From Oribacterium asaccharolyticum ACB7 (GTDB taxonomy: Bacteria > Bacillota > Clostridia > Lachnospirales > Lachnospiraceae): a stretch of DNA of 64,000 nt. The stretch spans positions 333,141 to 397,140 of the forward strand of contig NZ_JH414506.1 of the NCBI RefSeq assembly GCF_000238075.1. The letters are read 5' to 3'. The notes under the pieces are model-generated. The model did no database searches, was not told the origin of the DNA, and saw nothing but the letters and a program-made list of their open reading frames with translations. This document shows positions 52,321 to 61,156 of the stretch, one piece after another (the stretch's first letter is position 1; the number at the start of each line of letters is the position of its first letter). The position numbers and the translations under genes were made by a program.

Positions 52321-52740
52321 TTAGCAATCAATTCTATAAACCATATCCCCTGAATTCCAAATATACAGGATAGCCGATACCGGTTCTTTTCCTTTCTCCC
52401 AAAGCCAGCCTGTATATGTTGTACTATAGCCGAAGTATCCTTCTGTTAAGATTTCAAATTCTGCATGAGCATATTCTTTCATATATTCTTTTAATCCGAT
52501 GGCTTTTCCGGAAAATTCCCCCTCATATACAGTCCTATCAAATATCAAAATATTACATTCCTCTAAATCACTGTCAAAAAACAGAACTTCTCCGGAATAT
52601 AATTTTTCTTCACCTTTCGTATATTGAAATATTGTATCCAACTCTATTGTTAGAACATCGTTTTTAAAGCTAATCTTCTTTATCCTGCTATCATGCAAAC
52701 CAAAAAGAATATTACTTTTCCTGTCCTGCGTAAAATCCAT
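52321..52740 (-). CDS. Small immunity-like protein, unknown
   Basis: The protein has 139 residues and is beta-rich: LFGLHDSRIKKISFKNDVLT, then YSGEVLFFDSDLEECNILIF and an aromatic C-terminal strand WLWEKGKEPVSAILYIWNSG. The build is that of small immunity or DUF proteins in toxin islands; I cannot name the family. It lies between the RhuM remnant and the 131-residue protein gene. Confidence 0.5.
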   Translation of the reverse strand: MDFTQDRKSNILFGLHDSRIKKISFKNDVLTIELDTIFQYTKGEEKLYSGEVLFFDSDLEECNILIFDRTVYEGEFSGKAIGLKEYMKEYAHAEFEILTEGYFGYSTTYTGWLWEKGKEPVSAILYIWNSGDMVYRIDC

Positions 52741-52755
52741 CTCTGTCTCCCATAC

Positions 52756-53151
52756 TTATATCCCTAATTTTCCTAACCACTCCTCAATATCTTCCACGGA
52801 GGTATTCGCAGAAAGCATCAGTGTGTCCTCATTATTTTCATCACATAAGATTAATTCCTGTTCTTGATCAAAAAACAGGCTTAGCCATACAATTAAGCTT
52901 GCATAATCCCTCATTCTATTTTCGGAATTAAAATACTCTATGGCAAAGGTGGATCTTTTTCTGTCCATTCGTAAGGTAAACTGATAGGACTCCGAGTAAT
53001 TTTCCCAACAAATATCATAGGAAAATGACGCAGTCCTACTCAGCTCTATTCCTGTCCCCGGGTACTTCTTTTCTATTTCCCTACTAAATTTTCCTAAATC
53101 AAAATCATCATTTTCCGCTTTGTTTACATGTATAAAACTTGTTACAGACAT
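52756..53151 (-). CDS. Immunity-like 131-residue protein
   Basis: A soluble acidic protein: MSVTSFIHVNKAENDDFDLG, later SLFFDQEQELILCDENNEDT, ending VEDIEEWLGKLGI. I do not recognise a family. The start is preceded by GAGGTAAAGTAGAA, the same leader as the GNAT gene at 35358-35912. The end of the gene recurs as a remnant at 49281-49330. Both facts show exchange of parts between loci. Confidence 0.55.
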   Translation of the reverse strand: MSVTSFIHVNKAENDDFDLGKFSREIEKKYPGTGIELSRTASFSYDICWENYSESYQFTLRMDRKRSTFAIEYFNSENRMRDYASLIVWLSLFFDQEQELILCDENNEDTLMLSANTSVEDIEEWLGKLGI

Positions 53152-53180
53152 TTCTACTTTACCTCAAGGCCAATGGTTTC

Positions 53181-53813
53181 TTATAAGACAAAATTTTCTC
53201 CTGCTAATATCAATATGCCGGAGCAGAATGTCCTCTTCTCAAAAATCAGATTCGGAAATTCTGTTCTTAGTTCATCCGCAACGCAATAGATTTCATCATT
53301 ATCCCATTCATCCGCATATTCTTTTTTGCATTGATCTAATGCCTTACGATTCGAAAAAGCGACATCTCCAATTAGAATCTTTCCGCCATCTTTAAGATGT
53401 GCAAGCAAATCTTTTAGCAAAACAACCTTTTGTGCATCCGCTAAGTGATGAATAGAATACGTCGCAATAATAAAATCAAAGGACTCTTGCTTCAGTTCAT
53501 CCGCTAAACCCTTTGAAAAATCTCCCTGATAGAGATGTGCACCAGGCATCTTTTCATACGCGAGCTCTATCATTCTTGAGGAAAAATCCTGTCCGTAAAT
53601 AGTGCATCCGTTTTTATATAGCTTTGTGGTTAATGTGCCTGTTCCGAATCCAATGTCCAAAACTACTGCATCCGGCTTTTCCATTATAATTTTGTAAATA
53701 TCCCCCAGAATCTTTTTGTACCCTGCAAAGGGATAACGATTCTCTTCTTCCAAGAGCCCGACTGATTTATCATAATCATCCGCCCATAAATCAAAACCTT
53801 TACTATTTAACAT
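53181..53813 (-). CDS. Class I SAM-dependent methyltransferase
   Basis: The protein has 210 residues. Motif I is VLDIGFGTGTLTTKLYKNGC. Motifs II-IV follow in GQDFSSRMIELA and FDFIIATYSIHHLADAQKVV. The layout fits the Methyltransf_25/11 group acting on small molecules. The substrate is unknown. The first residues FDLWADDYDKSVGLLEEENR are common to a set of Firmicutes methyltransferases. No partner gene is evident. Confidence 0.87.
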   Translation of the reverse strand: MLNSKGFDLWADDYDKSVGLLEEENRYPFAGYKKILGDIYKIIMEKPDAVVLDIGFGTGTLTTKLYKNGCTIYGQDFSSRMIELAYEKMPGAHLYQGDFSKGLADELKQESFDFIIATYSIHHLADAQKVVLLKDLLAHLKDGGKILIGDVAFSNRKALDQCKKEYADEWDNDEIYCVADELRTEFPNLIFEKRTFCSGILILAGENFVL

Positions 53814-53958
53814 TTTTCCTCCTACTCCTACTTTTCTATTTATACTCCTGCTTTTACCGCCTTTACCCTACCGGACAAGATGCATCTCTCGCTCAAAGTA
53901 CTCGGTTTATTTCGAGTGATAAAGCAACCGGACTTCCTATAATACCTTAAATCCATAT

Positions 53959-54636
53959 TTATTGCAAAAGCTCCAAAATTCCCTCTGCACATCTGAGATT
54001 TACATCTTGAAAATGATTGCCCGGATTTACTTCATAAGTCGTCTCTATTCCCATAGATTTAAAATGTTTTAGCAAGTCTTCGGTGTTTTCCTGCATGGTT
54101 TTTAAAATGGGATGTCTTGTTTTAGACTCTTTCTCTCCAATAGACAAATAAAGCTTTTCCGGCAGAATTTTCATCGCATTTTCTTTGCAAAATTCCTTGA
54201 TCCCCGGAAACCACAGAGAGCCCGACATACTGGCCACGCGAGTAAAGACATCCGTATTATACAGGGCATACAAGGCAAATAATCCCGCAAGAGAATAGCC
54301 GGCTATACCTATGAATTCCGGTACACCATTGATTTTTTCTTTTGCCAAAGGAAGGATTTCGGACAAGATACAATCCAGATACTTCTCTCCACCTCCGGTA
54401 AAATCATCCCCTTCTTTCCCTAAGGCTGGCGCAGGCCAAGGGCTTAAATCTCGCTCCCAGTTAAGATTTCCGATAGCAAGGAAATGAAAATCCTTATAAT
54501 TTTCTTTTTGTAAGTCCAAAAAAGCAGCCTCTCCCTCATCGGAAAATTGGTTGAAAATAATAAGCGGGGAGTCCGCCTTCTCCGCCCGAAATAAGCTTAG
54601 TTTATAATCACACAAGGTAAAATCTTCTCTATTCAT
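53959..54636 (-). CDS. Putative esterase, IroE/Fes-like alpha/beta hydrolase
   Basis: About 225 residues from the ATG at 54636, nine bases after GGAG; the ATG three codons earlier is too close. The nucleophile elbow is GIAGYSLAGLFALYAL (Ser in GYSLAG). The acid and base follow in the last third, the His probably in NPGNHFQD. The family (PF00756 type) includes siderophore esterases that free iron from enterobactin-like chelates inside or outside the cell. In a window with three putative chelate-uptake loci this is a suggestive neighbour, though not in their operons. No signal peptide, so cytoplasmic. Confidence 0.8.
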   Translation of the reverse strand: MNREDFTLCDYKLSLFRAEKADSPLIIFNQFSDEGEAAFLDLQKENYKDFHFLAIGNLNWERDLSPWPAPALGKEGDDFTGGGEKYLDCILSEILPLAKEKINGVPEFIGIAGYSLAGLFALYALYNTDVFTRVASMSGSLWFPGIKEFCKENAMKILPEKLYLSIGEKESKTRHPILKTMQENTEDLLKHFKSMGIETTYEVNPGNHFQDVNLRCAEGILELLQ

Positions 54637-54660
54637 AGGGTGCATCTCCTAGTATTTCTC

Positions 54661-55494
54661 TTACATACTTTCCAATAAAGATAGAATTGCATCGCAGCAT
54701 TCTGCAAACTGAATTCCTTTAGCATAATCAAAGTCTTTTTGATAATTCTCCCACCGGCTTTTCATAATACTACTGCTTTTTACGGTAGAAAGAATATCCC
54801 AAAATTGGCTAAGTAAATGCGCAGAACCTCGCTTTTCCGCCGTTGCCGAAAGAGCAAGACTTAGGCTTTTAGCATCTATATTTTCTCCCTGTAATTTAGT
54901 TAAAATATAAACATCATAATAATCTCTGGGACGTGTATTTTGGTCAGCTCTGGACAAAATAGTTTCCAGCTTCTCCGCAAGAATAGTAGAAAGATTGTAT
55001 GCCAAAATGCTGATGCTACGATTCTCCCACATCAGCTTATAACTATACTCTATTTCTCTGGGAGTAATTTTATCTCCACTGGTGATATCCAATTTCAGAG
55101 GAACAGCCATTCTCCCGTACTCTGCAATTAAAGACACACGATATCCGGAGTATTCATCATCTTCTCTAATTTCATGAATACTTTGCAAGCGAAATGTTAT
55201 ACCGTCTTCTATAGGAATACCAAGAATCTCTTCTATCATCTTCCGAATACTATCTTCCTTTACCGGATATCCCTTGATGGTTGCATCCATATCCATAGTT
55301 GCCCTGGTATCCAGTCCCACCATAGAAGCAATCAAAAATCCGCCTTTAATAATATAATTATCGCGATATGAGGATAAAGAAATTCTCTCTAGAAAACGCT
55401 CCAGCATATAATTTTGCAGTACAAGTTGAGCTGAGATACATTTTTCTTTTGCAAGATTTTTAATTAATGCTTTAAGCTGCATTGCATTTTTCAT
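54661..55494 (-). CDS. AbiEii-type nucleotidyltransferase toxin (second AbiE pair)
   Basis: The protein has 277 residues. YIIKGGFLIASMVGLDTRAT followed by MDMDATIKG is the nucleotidyltransferase core with the DxD pair. The later LSTILAEKLETILSRADQNT and RPRDYYDVYIL are hallmark AbiEii positions. It is unrelated in detail to the first AbiEii here (45621-46487) and belongs to a different branch. The gene starts in a four-base overlap with the antitoxin gene. Confidence 0.88.
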   Translation of the reverse strand: MKNAMQLKALIKNLAKEKCISAQLVLQNYMLERFLERISLSSYRDNYIIKGGFLIASMVGLDTRATMDMDATIKGYPVKEDSIRKMIEEILGIPIEDGITFRLQSIHEIREDDEYSGYRVSLIAEYGRMAVPLKLDITSGDKITPREIEYSYKLMWENRSISILAYNLSTILAEKLETILSRADQNTRPRDYYDVYILTKLQGENIDAKSLSLALSATAEKRGSAHLLSQFWDILSTVKSSSIMKSRWENYQKDFDYAKGIQFAECCDAILSLLESM

Positions 55495-56084
55495 AAAAGT
55501 ACCTCAAGATACGGTCTAAGCTTCTCTTCTACATGAAGGGCTCCAGCATAATTTGAAAGAAGATGAATGTTCTTGTCTTTTCGCAAAACATATCGTTTAA
55601 AGGCCTCTACTACTACTTGTACATCCACGTGATTTCTTGTTTTCAAAATATCACATAGCGTACGTTCCGCAGAATAAGCCTTCACGGGGTTTCCCGCCGG
55701 ACTAGTAAGTTCTGTAGACCCCAGGCTATAAAATGGCTCCTTTTCCCCCTTAGCTAATATACCATCCTTTTTAGGATTAGATAAATTATAAGTAGCAGGA
55801 AAAAACATTTGAAACTTAAGAGGAGTTCTATCCGTCAAATCACAGAGAAAAAGAGCTGTTTCCAAGGCATAAATTCCCCTTTTATAGCGAGTTTGCAAAT
55901 TAACAAATTCATCGTCCCACGCTTCCGGTAATATATAGACTCCTCTTCCGGAACGTTCTAAATCTCCTTTTTTTACAAGATGCTGAAGACTCCCTCTGGA
56001 AAATCCCGCATGAACCACCATGGCCGTTGTAAGAACAGCATTATTCTGTTTTGCAAGTTCCAGAATTTTCTGAGAATCAGTCAT
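55491..56084 (-). CDS. AbiEi-type antitoxin (second AbiE pair)
   Basis: The protein has 197 residues. An N-terminal winged-helix (AKQNNAVLTTAMVVHAGFSR then LQHLVKKGDLERSGRGVYIL) is the AbiEi DNA-binding domain. The C-terminal part includes YSAERTLCDILKTRNHVDVQ. It should repress the operon and neutralise the downstream nucleotidyltransferase. The gene overlaps the toxin by four bases. It stands about 160 bases from the GNAT gene at 56247. Confidence 0.87.
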   Translation of the reverse strand: MTDSQKILELAKQNNAVLTTAMVVHAGFSRGSLQHLVKKGDLERSGRGVYILPEAWDDEFVNLQTRYKRGIYALETALFLCDLTDRTPLKFQMFFPATYNLSNPKKDGILAKGEKEPFYSLGSTELTSPAGNPVKAYSAERTLCDILKTRNHVDVQVVVEAFKRYVLRKDKNIHLLSNYAGALHVEEKLRPYLEVLL

Positions 56085-56246
56085 ACAATCACCGCCTTTT
56101 TTACTTTCTTGCTGTATATAATATGTTAAACAAGCATAAAAGTAAATTAATTTTTCCGCTGTAAGTAAAGAAGTATATCTAGCACATATTAATGAAAGTA
56201 TTGAAAATACTTCCTATGAGATCTTCCTTTCAGTATCTTAATGTCT

Positions 56247-56789
56247 CTATCTTAGATCCAACACCATACTGTCAAAGTCGATATACTCTTCCCCAATCTT
56301 AAAATATGCCGGTAAAGTTCCCACTTTCTTAAAGCCGAATTTCTCATACAAATGAATGGCGCGGCTATTGTCTCCTCGCACTTCCAGATTAATGAACTCC
56401 ACGGCATTTTCCTTGGCATAGTCTATAAGCTTTTGCATAAGTTCGCTTCCAATACCGCTATTCCACTCCGCCTTTACCACGGTGAGCCCCAGCTCAGCCC
56501 CATGACTCATTCTTCTTGGAAAAGCCCTTAATTCTCCGCTTCCTACAAGCTTTCCGTTCTTCCAAGCGAAATAACATACCGATTTCGGATCCTTGGAAAA
56601 GTTTCGAATTGCCTCCTGCTCATCCTCTACGGAAATTGGAAATCCTTCCTTTCCAAAGGATAAATTATCTGTTTCCGAACCGACCTGTCTTGCATAAGCT
56701 ATCCTTGCTTCCGCATCCTCAGGTAGAGCTTCTTTAATGATAACGTCTTTGATTACATCTTTAGTAACATCTTTGATAATGTCTTTCAT
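56247..56789 (-). CDS. GNAT-family N-acetyltransferase with a repeat-coded N-terminus
   Basis: The protein has 180 residues. The acetyl-CoA region reads ELGLTVVKAEWNSGIGSELM with the family loop and is followed by VEFINLEVRGDNSRAIHLYE and KFGFKKVG. The closest style is the RimI/YkkB group; acceptor unknown. The first 18 residues are not GNAT-like: KDII-KDVT-KDVI-KDV, four-residue repeats coded by a 12-base repeat. They look like an addition created by repeat expansion. The same kind of repeat forms the small peptide gene just upstream. Confidence 0.85.
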   Translation of the reverse strand: MKDIIKDVTKDVIKDVIIKEALPEDAEARIAYARQVGSETDNLSFGKEGFPISVEDEQEAIRNFSKDPKSVCYFAWKNGKLVGSGELRAFPRRMSHGAELGLTVVKAEWNSGIGSELMQKLIDYAKENAVEFINLEVRGDNSRAIHLYEKFGFKKVGTLPAYFKIGEEYIDFDSMVLDLR

Positions 56790-56810
56790 AATATCTTCCC
56801 TGCAAAATCA

Positions 56811-56888
56811 CTATGATGCTTTATTTAAGGCTTTACTCAATGCTTTACTCAATACTTTATTTAATACTTTGCGCCACACTTTCGCCAT
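56811..56888 (-). CDS. Putative 25-residue amphipathic peptide with K-x-L-x repeats
   Basis: An open frame between the exonuclease and GNAT genes encodes MAKVWRKVLNKVLSKALSKA and then LNKAS. Lys recurs every four residues with Val/Ala-Leu between, which would give a strongly amphipathic cationic helix. It is coded by a 12-base tandem repeat. The ATG has GGAGC directly before it, too close for a normal ribosome-binding site, so translation is uncertain. It could be a small membrane-active or leader peptide, or a by-product of repeat expansion. Confidence 0.35.
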   Translation of the reverse strand: MAKVWRKVLNKVLSKALSKALNKAS

Positions 56889-56898
56889 GCTCCATTTT

Positions 56899-57435
56899 TT
56901 ATTTCTTAAACGAGCAGGTCCTTATGAAGTCATTCACCTCTGCCCCGGCTTCCAGATAGCGAAGTAAAATCTCCGCACAGGCATGGCTGTCACTATCCGC
57001 CCGGTGGTGATTGAGAGAAATTCCGAAATGCTCACAGACCATATTTAACTTATGGCTCCTGTCGGGAAAGAGGCTTCTGCCCATTTTCACCGTGCAAAGA
57101 TAGCGGGCATAAGGCTTCCAGTCAATCTCATAGTCCAAAAGACAGCTTTTCAACACATTCATATCAAAAGAGGCATTGTGAGCCACCAGCATTCCGTCGG
57201 AAAAAAGTGGCTCAATCTGCTTCCATAATTCCGGAAAGGTGGGAGCATCCTTGACACTGGCCTTACTGATTCCGGTAAGCTTTACATTGAAATAGTCAAA
57301 GTCGGCCTCGGGATTCACTAAAGAATAGAATTCCTTGCTGATTTTTCCTTCTTCCACCACGGTAATGCCAATGGCGCTCATTCGGTTATTCTTTCGGTTC
57401 GGTGTCTCCACATCAAAAACAATAAAGCGTGCCAC
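56899..57435 (-). CDS. DEDDh-type 3'-5' exonuclease (DNA polymerase III epsilon-like)
   Basis: The protein has 178 residues, a single exonuclease domain. Exo I is FIVFDVETPN (Asp8, Glu10), Exo II is LVAHNASFDMNVLKSC, and Exo III is HHRADSDSHACAEILL with the catalytic His and Asp. It is complete at the usual length for stand-alone members that act in repair or RNA maturation. It is transcribed alone, with the repeat-coded peptide frame following. Confidence 0.88.
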   Translation of the reverse strand: MARFIVFDVETPNRKNNRMSAIGITVVEEGKISKEFYSLVNPEADFDYFNVKLTGISKASVKDAPTFPELWKQIEPLFSDGMLVAHNASFDMNVLKSCLLDYEIDWKPYARYLCTVKMGRSLFPDRSHKLNMVCEHFGISLNHHRADSDSHACAEILLRYLEAGAEVNDFIRTCSFKK

Positions 57436-57586
57436 AAAAATCTCCTTTACTCATCTTTCGTTAATAAATCAAATCGTAATTATTTGTAATCATTAGTAAT
57501 CGTATGATTGTTTTTCCAGTCTCTGTCTGCTATACTAATACCACAAGAAGATGTTTAGTATAAACTCTACGAATGGAGGCGAAAAT

Positions 57587-57865
57587 ATGGCAAGTACACT
57601 GGTTCAATTCCGAACAGAAGACACGGAAAAGATAAAGTCTATACAAATCTTAGAAAAACTGGGGCTTTCTCTTCCTGCCTATCTTAGGATGTGTATGTCT
57701 AGGTTAAATCAGGAAAACGGTATACCGTTTAGCATGACCCTTGAAAAAGAGTATTCTCCGGGAATTTATGCCTTGGAGAAAGCCAGTAAAATTGCGGAAG
57801 AATATGGTATTTCCGATATGTCCTTAGATGAAATCAACGCAGAAATTGCAGAAGCACGGAAATAG
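57587..57865 (+). CDS. RelB/DinJ-like antitoxin
   Basis: About 92 residues from the ATG at 57587, seven bases after GGAGG (an earlier in-frame ATG at 57551 has no site). MASTLVQFRTEDTEKIKSIQ and LGLSLPAYLRMCMSRLNQEN form a ribbon-helix-helix DNA-binding start as in RelB/DinJ. The tail IAEEYGISDMSLDEINAEIA resembles antitoxin tails that wrap the toxin. Six bases separate it from a PIN-domain toxin gene. Confidence 0.82.
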   Translation: MASTLVQFRTEDTEKIKSIQILEKLGLSLPAYLRMCMSRLNQENGIPFSMTLEKEYSPGIYALEKASKIAEEYGISDMSLDEINAEIAEARK

Positions 57866-57871
57866 TATCTT

Positions 57872-58291
57872 ATGAAATATTTTGCTGTCATTGATACCAA
57901 TGTACTCATATCTGCAATGCTCAAGCATCAATCCGTTCCCGGCAACATTCTCGACATGGTATTTTCCGGTATCATTACACCGGTTTTAAATTACAATATC
58001 GAGTCAGAATACCGGGATGTATTATCTCGCCCCAAATTCCATCTTCCAAAAGACTTGATTGATGATATTATACAGACTTTTCGTCTGTATGGTCTCTATA
58101 TAGATGCGGAACCGCTATCCGTGAGTCTTCCCGATCCGAAAGATTTAGTTTTTTATGAGGTGGTAATGGAACAACGAAAAACGGAAGAAGCTTGGCTTGT
58201 CACCGGTAATATAAAGCATTTTCCTGAAAAGGTTTATGTAGTTACCCCTCGTCAGATGTTGAACATCATCTTAGAAAACACCGAACTTTAA
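57872..58291 (+). CDS. PIN-domain toxin
   Basis: The protein has 139 residues. The PIN-type ribonuclease core begins YFAVIDTNVLISAMLKHQSV with the first catalytic Asp. Other acidic positions include ESEYRDVL and the C-terminal WLVTGNIKHFP. In related TA systems the enzyme cuts RNA and stops growth. It lies directly after the RelB-like antitoxin gene. The middle acidic region DPKDLVFYEVVM is intact. Confidence 0.87.
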   Translation: MKYFAVIDTNVLISAMLKHQSVPGNILDMVFSGIITPVLNYNIESEYRDVLSRPKFHLPKDLIDDIIQTFRLYGLYIDAEPLSVSLPDPKDLVFYEVVMEQRKTEEAWLVTGNIKHFPEKVYVVTPRQMLNIILENTEL

Positions 58292-58301
58292 ACTTCCTCC
58301 C

Positions 58302-59798
58302 CTACAGCTGATACAGCTTCGTGTACTTCTCCTCAATGTAATCCAAGAAATAGTTTACATTGAACTCTTCCCCCGTCACCATTTTCATCAGCTCCGGTGC
58401 CTCATAGCGGAAACCGTAGGTATGGATGTGCTCCTTCAGCCAGTTCATGATTTCATCAAAACGGTTTTCTTCCAAAAGCTTCTCTACATTGAAATCCTTC
58501 CGCATAGTCTGCATAAACTGGGCAGCAAAGGCAGTTCCCAGAGCATAGGTGGGGAAGTATCCGAAGCTTCCGTCCGACCAGTGCACATCCTGTAAGATGC
58601 CTACTTTATCATTGGGCACATCCACGCCCAAATACTCCTTGTACTTTGCATTCCAAGTCTTATCCAATCCCTCTGTAGAAATACTTCCGTTAAATAAGCC
58701 CTTCTCGATTTCATAGCGAATGAGAACGTGCAACGGATAGGTCAATTCATCCGCTTCCGTGCGAATAAAGGAAGGCTTGGACACATTGATTGCCTGATAA
58801 AATTCCTCTAAAGAAACCTCTCCCAGTTGCTTTGGAAAATGCTTTTGCAGCTTAGGATAATGATATTTCCAAAAGTCCAAAGTTCTTCCCAGATAATTTT
58901 CGCAAAGGCGGGACTGGGACTCATGCATACCGGAAGACACTCCCTCGGATAAAATCATTCCGTCATACTTCGGGTTGATATTGTGCTCATAGTAGGCATG
59001 CCCTACCTCATGCACTGTAGACAAAATGGCAGAAATCACATTGTTTTCGAGATATTTCGTAGTGGTACGGCAGTCATTTTCACAGGTCCAGGAAGTGAAG
59101 GGATGCTCGGATTCATTTTGATAGCCCCAGGAAGAATCAAAATGCAGGTACTCTAAAAGGCCTTCCATAAACTTCTTCTGCTCTTCCACAGGGAAGCTCT
59201 GCGTAAGAAAATCCTCCCGAAGCTGTTTAGCCTTTGTGACCTTCTGAATGAGGGGTACCAGTCTTTCCTTTAAAGCGGCAAAAAAGGCATCATATTTTTC
59301 CTCATCCATCCCCGGCTCAAAGTCATCCAGCATCTGGTTATAAATACTCTTTTCACTCTTTCGATAGCCGTAAAGCTTCTTCTGGCTCTCAATTACCTTT
59401 TTCAGATAAGGGGCAAAGAGAGAATAATCCGCCTTGGACTTCGCTAAAATCCAGGCATCAAAGGACTCGTCACAAAGCTTTTTAAAAGCTACAAACTCTT
59501 CCTTGGGAATGCAAAGGGTATCTTGCGCCTTCTTATAGTAAAGCTGAATGGCCCGCTTATTTTCCGCGTCCACCTCAGAATCTTCCTGCAAATCCTTCAG
59601 CAAAGCCACGATTTCCGGATCGGTTTCCAAGCTGAAAAGCTCTCCTGCCAAAAAGGCGGAACGCTCGTCCCGATAGCTTGCCCCTGCCTCCGGCGCCACC
59701 GTCTGCTTATCAATACCAATGATGCTTAAGGCCATTTGATAGGCAGAGCATTTGAACAGCCAATCCTGATATTTCTTTAATTTTTCTTCTGTAGTCAT
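58302..59798 (-). CDS. M32-family metallocarboxypeptidase
   Basis: The protein has 498 residues, the normal length for thermostable carboxypeptidase 1 homologues. The zinc site HEVGHAYYEHN is followed about 25 residues later by GVSSGMHESQSRLCENYLGR, whose Glu is the third ligand. It removes C-terminal residues from peptides, in the cytoplasm. A complete gene without defects, single transcription unit by spacing, next to malic enzyme 21 bases upstream. Confidence 0.93.
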   Translation of the reverse strand: MTTEEKLKKYQDWLFKCSAYQMALSIIGIDKQTVAPEAGASYRDERSAFLAGELFSLETDPEIVALLKDLQEDSEVDAENKRAIQLYYKKAQDTLCIPKEEFVAFKKLCDESFDAWILAKSKADYSLFAPYLKKVIESQKKLYGYRKSEKSIYNQMLDDFEPGMDEEKYDAFFAALKERLVPLIQKVTKAKQLREDFLTQSFPVEEQKKFMEGLLEYLHFDSSWGYQNESEHPFTSWTCENDCRTTTKYLENNVISAILSTVHEVGHAYYEHNINPKYDGMILSEGVSSGMHESQSRLCENYLGRTLDFWKYHYPKLQKHFPKQLGEVSLEEFYQAINVSKPSFIRTEADELTYPLHVLIRYEIEKGLFNGSISTEGLDKTWNAKYKEYLGVDVPNDKVGILQDVHWSDGSFGYFPTYALGTAFAAQFMQTMRKDFNVEKLLEENRFDEIMNWLKEHIHTYGFRYEAPELMKMVTGEEFNVNYFLDYIEEKYTKLYQL

Positions 59799-59819
59799 AT
59801 TTTTCCTTTCTATCCGGAA

Positions 59820-60992
59820 TTACACTCTGGCAACACCGCTTTTCTTTGCCGCTTCCGCAACGGCTTTAGCCACCGCATCCTTCACTCTTTCATCAAAGGC
59901 TGCGGGTAAAATGTACTCCGCATTTAATTCCTGATCACTCACCAGTTCCGCTATGGCATAGGCTGCGGCAACCTTCATTTCATCATTGATGTCCTTTGCC
60001 CGCACATCAAGGGCTCCTCTAAAGATACCCGGGAAGCATAGTACGTTATTAATCTGGTTCGGAAAATCCGACCGTCCTGTAGATACTACTGCAGCACCGG
60101 CCTCCTTCGCATCCTCCGGGAAAATTTCCGGAATAGGATTTGCACAGGCAAAGATAATAGGCTTCTCCGCCATACTTTTCACCATATCCTTATTCAGGGT
60201 TCCCGGTGCGGAAACACCGATAAAGACATCCGCATTCTTGATAACATCTAAAAGACTTCCCTTTTCCATGGAGAGATTGGTAATCTCTGCCATTTCCATC
60301 TTAATGGGATTTAAGTTCTCTCTTCCCTTATAAATAGCGCCCTCTCTATCCGTCATAATCACATGTTTTGCTCCCATGCTTAAGAGCAGTTTGATAATGG
60401 CGATACCTGCCGCTCCTGCTCCGGAGGTCACAATCTTTACTTCTTCGATTTTTTTCCCGGTAAGCTTTAAGGCATTGATCAGGCCTGCCAAAGTTACTAC
60501 TGCAGTACCATGCTGGTCGTCATGGAAAATCGGAATATCGCAAACTTCCTTTAATCTCTTTTCAATTTCAAAACAACGAGGTGCGGAAATGTCTTCCAGA
60601 TTCACTCCACCGAAGCTTCCGGCAAGGAGGCTCACCGTTTTCACGATTTCTTCCACATCCTTCGTTCTTACACAGAGCGGAATGGCATCCACATCTCCAA
60701 ATGCCTTAAACAGCACACATTTTCCTTCCATAACCGGCATGCCTGCCTCCGGCCCAATGTCTCCCAAGCCTAGAACCGCAGTTCCGTCTGTTACCACGGC
60801 AACCGTATTCCAGCGTCTGGTCAGCTCATAGCTTTTCTCCACATCCTTCTGTATCACCAGGCAGGGTTCTGCAACTCCCGGGGTATAAGCAAGGCTTAAA
60901 GCCTCTTTGCTATCCACCTTGGCTCTCGGTGTAATTTCCAGCTTTCCCTTTAATTCATAATGCAGTTTCAATGATTCCTTCGCGTAGTCCAT
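59820..60992 (-). CDS. NAD(P)-dependent malic enzyme
   Basis: About 390 residues from the ATG at 60992 (GGAGGAAGAAAAA upstream; an earlier ATG at 61007 lies before the site). It is the short bacterial form without a phosphotransacetylase domain. Landmarks are LAYTPGVAEPC, VTDGTAVLGLGDIGPEAG, HDDQHGTAVV and the Rossmann motif SGAGAAGIAI. It decarboxylates malate to pyruvate, or the reverse, in the cytoplasm. The upstream fumarase gene suggests a joint C4-acid route. Confidence 0.93.
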   Translation of the reverse strand: MDYAKESLKLHYELKGKLEITPRAKVDSKEALSLAYTPGVAEPCLVIQKDVEKSYELTRRWNTVAVVTDGTAVLGLGDIGPEAGMPVMEGKCVLFKAFGDVDAIPLCVRTKDVEEIVKTVSLLAGSFGGVNLEDISAPRCFEIEKRLKEVCDIPIFHDDQHGTAVVTLAGLINALKLTGKKIEEVKIVTSGAGAAGIAIIKLLLSMGAKHVIMTDREGAIYKGRENLNPIKMEMAEITNLSMEKGSLLDVIKNADVFIGVSAPGTLNKDMVKSMAEKPIIFACANPIPEIFPEDAKEAGAAVVSTGRSDFPNQINNVLCFPGIFRGALDVRAKDINDEMKVAAAYAIAELVSDQELNAEYILPAAFDERVKDAVAKAVAEAAKKSGVARV

Positions 60993-61156
60993 TTTTTCTT
61001 CCTCCATACTTTATATCAATTCTATTCTATGTAATTTCTGCCTTTTTACTATTTCTGACTTTTTATTACCTCTGCCTTTGAATACTTCTTTCCGGTATTA
61101 GTCGCTCCTTATAATGTGCCTTTCTTAACTCATTGTTTCTTATATCATTCTTCTTC

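Noticed and set aside
56811..56967. Plus-strand frame across the 12-base repeats
   Set aside because: It reads the repeat in antisense, has no ribosome-binding site and extends into the exonuclease gene.
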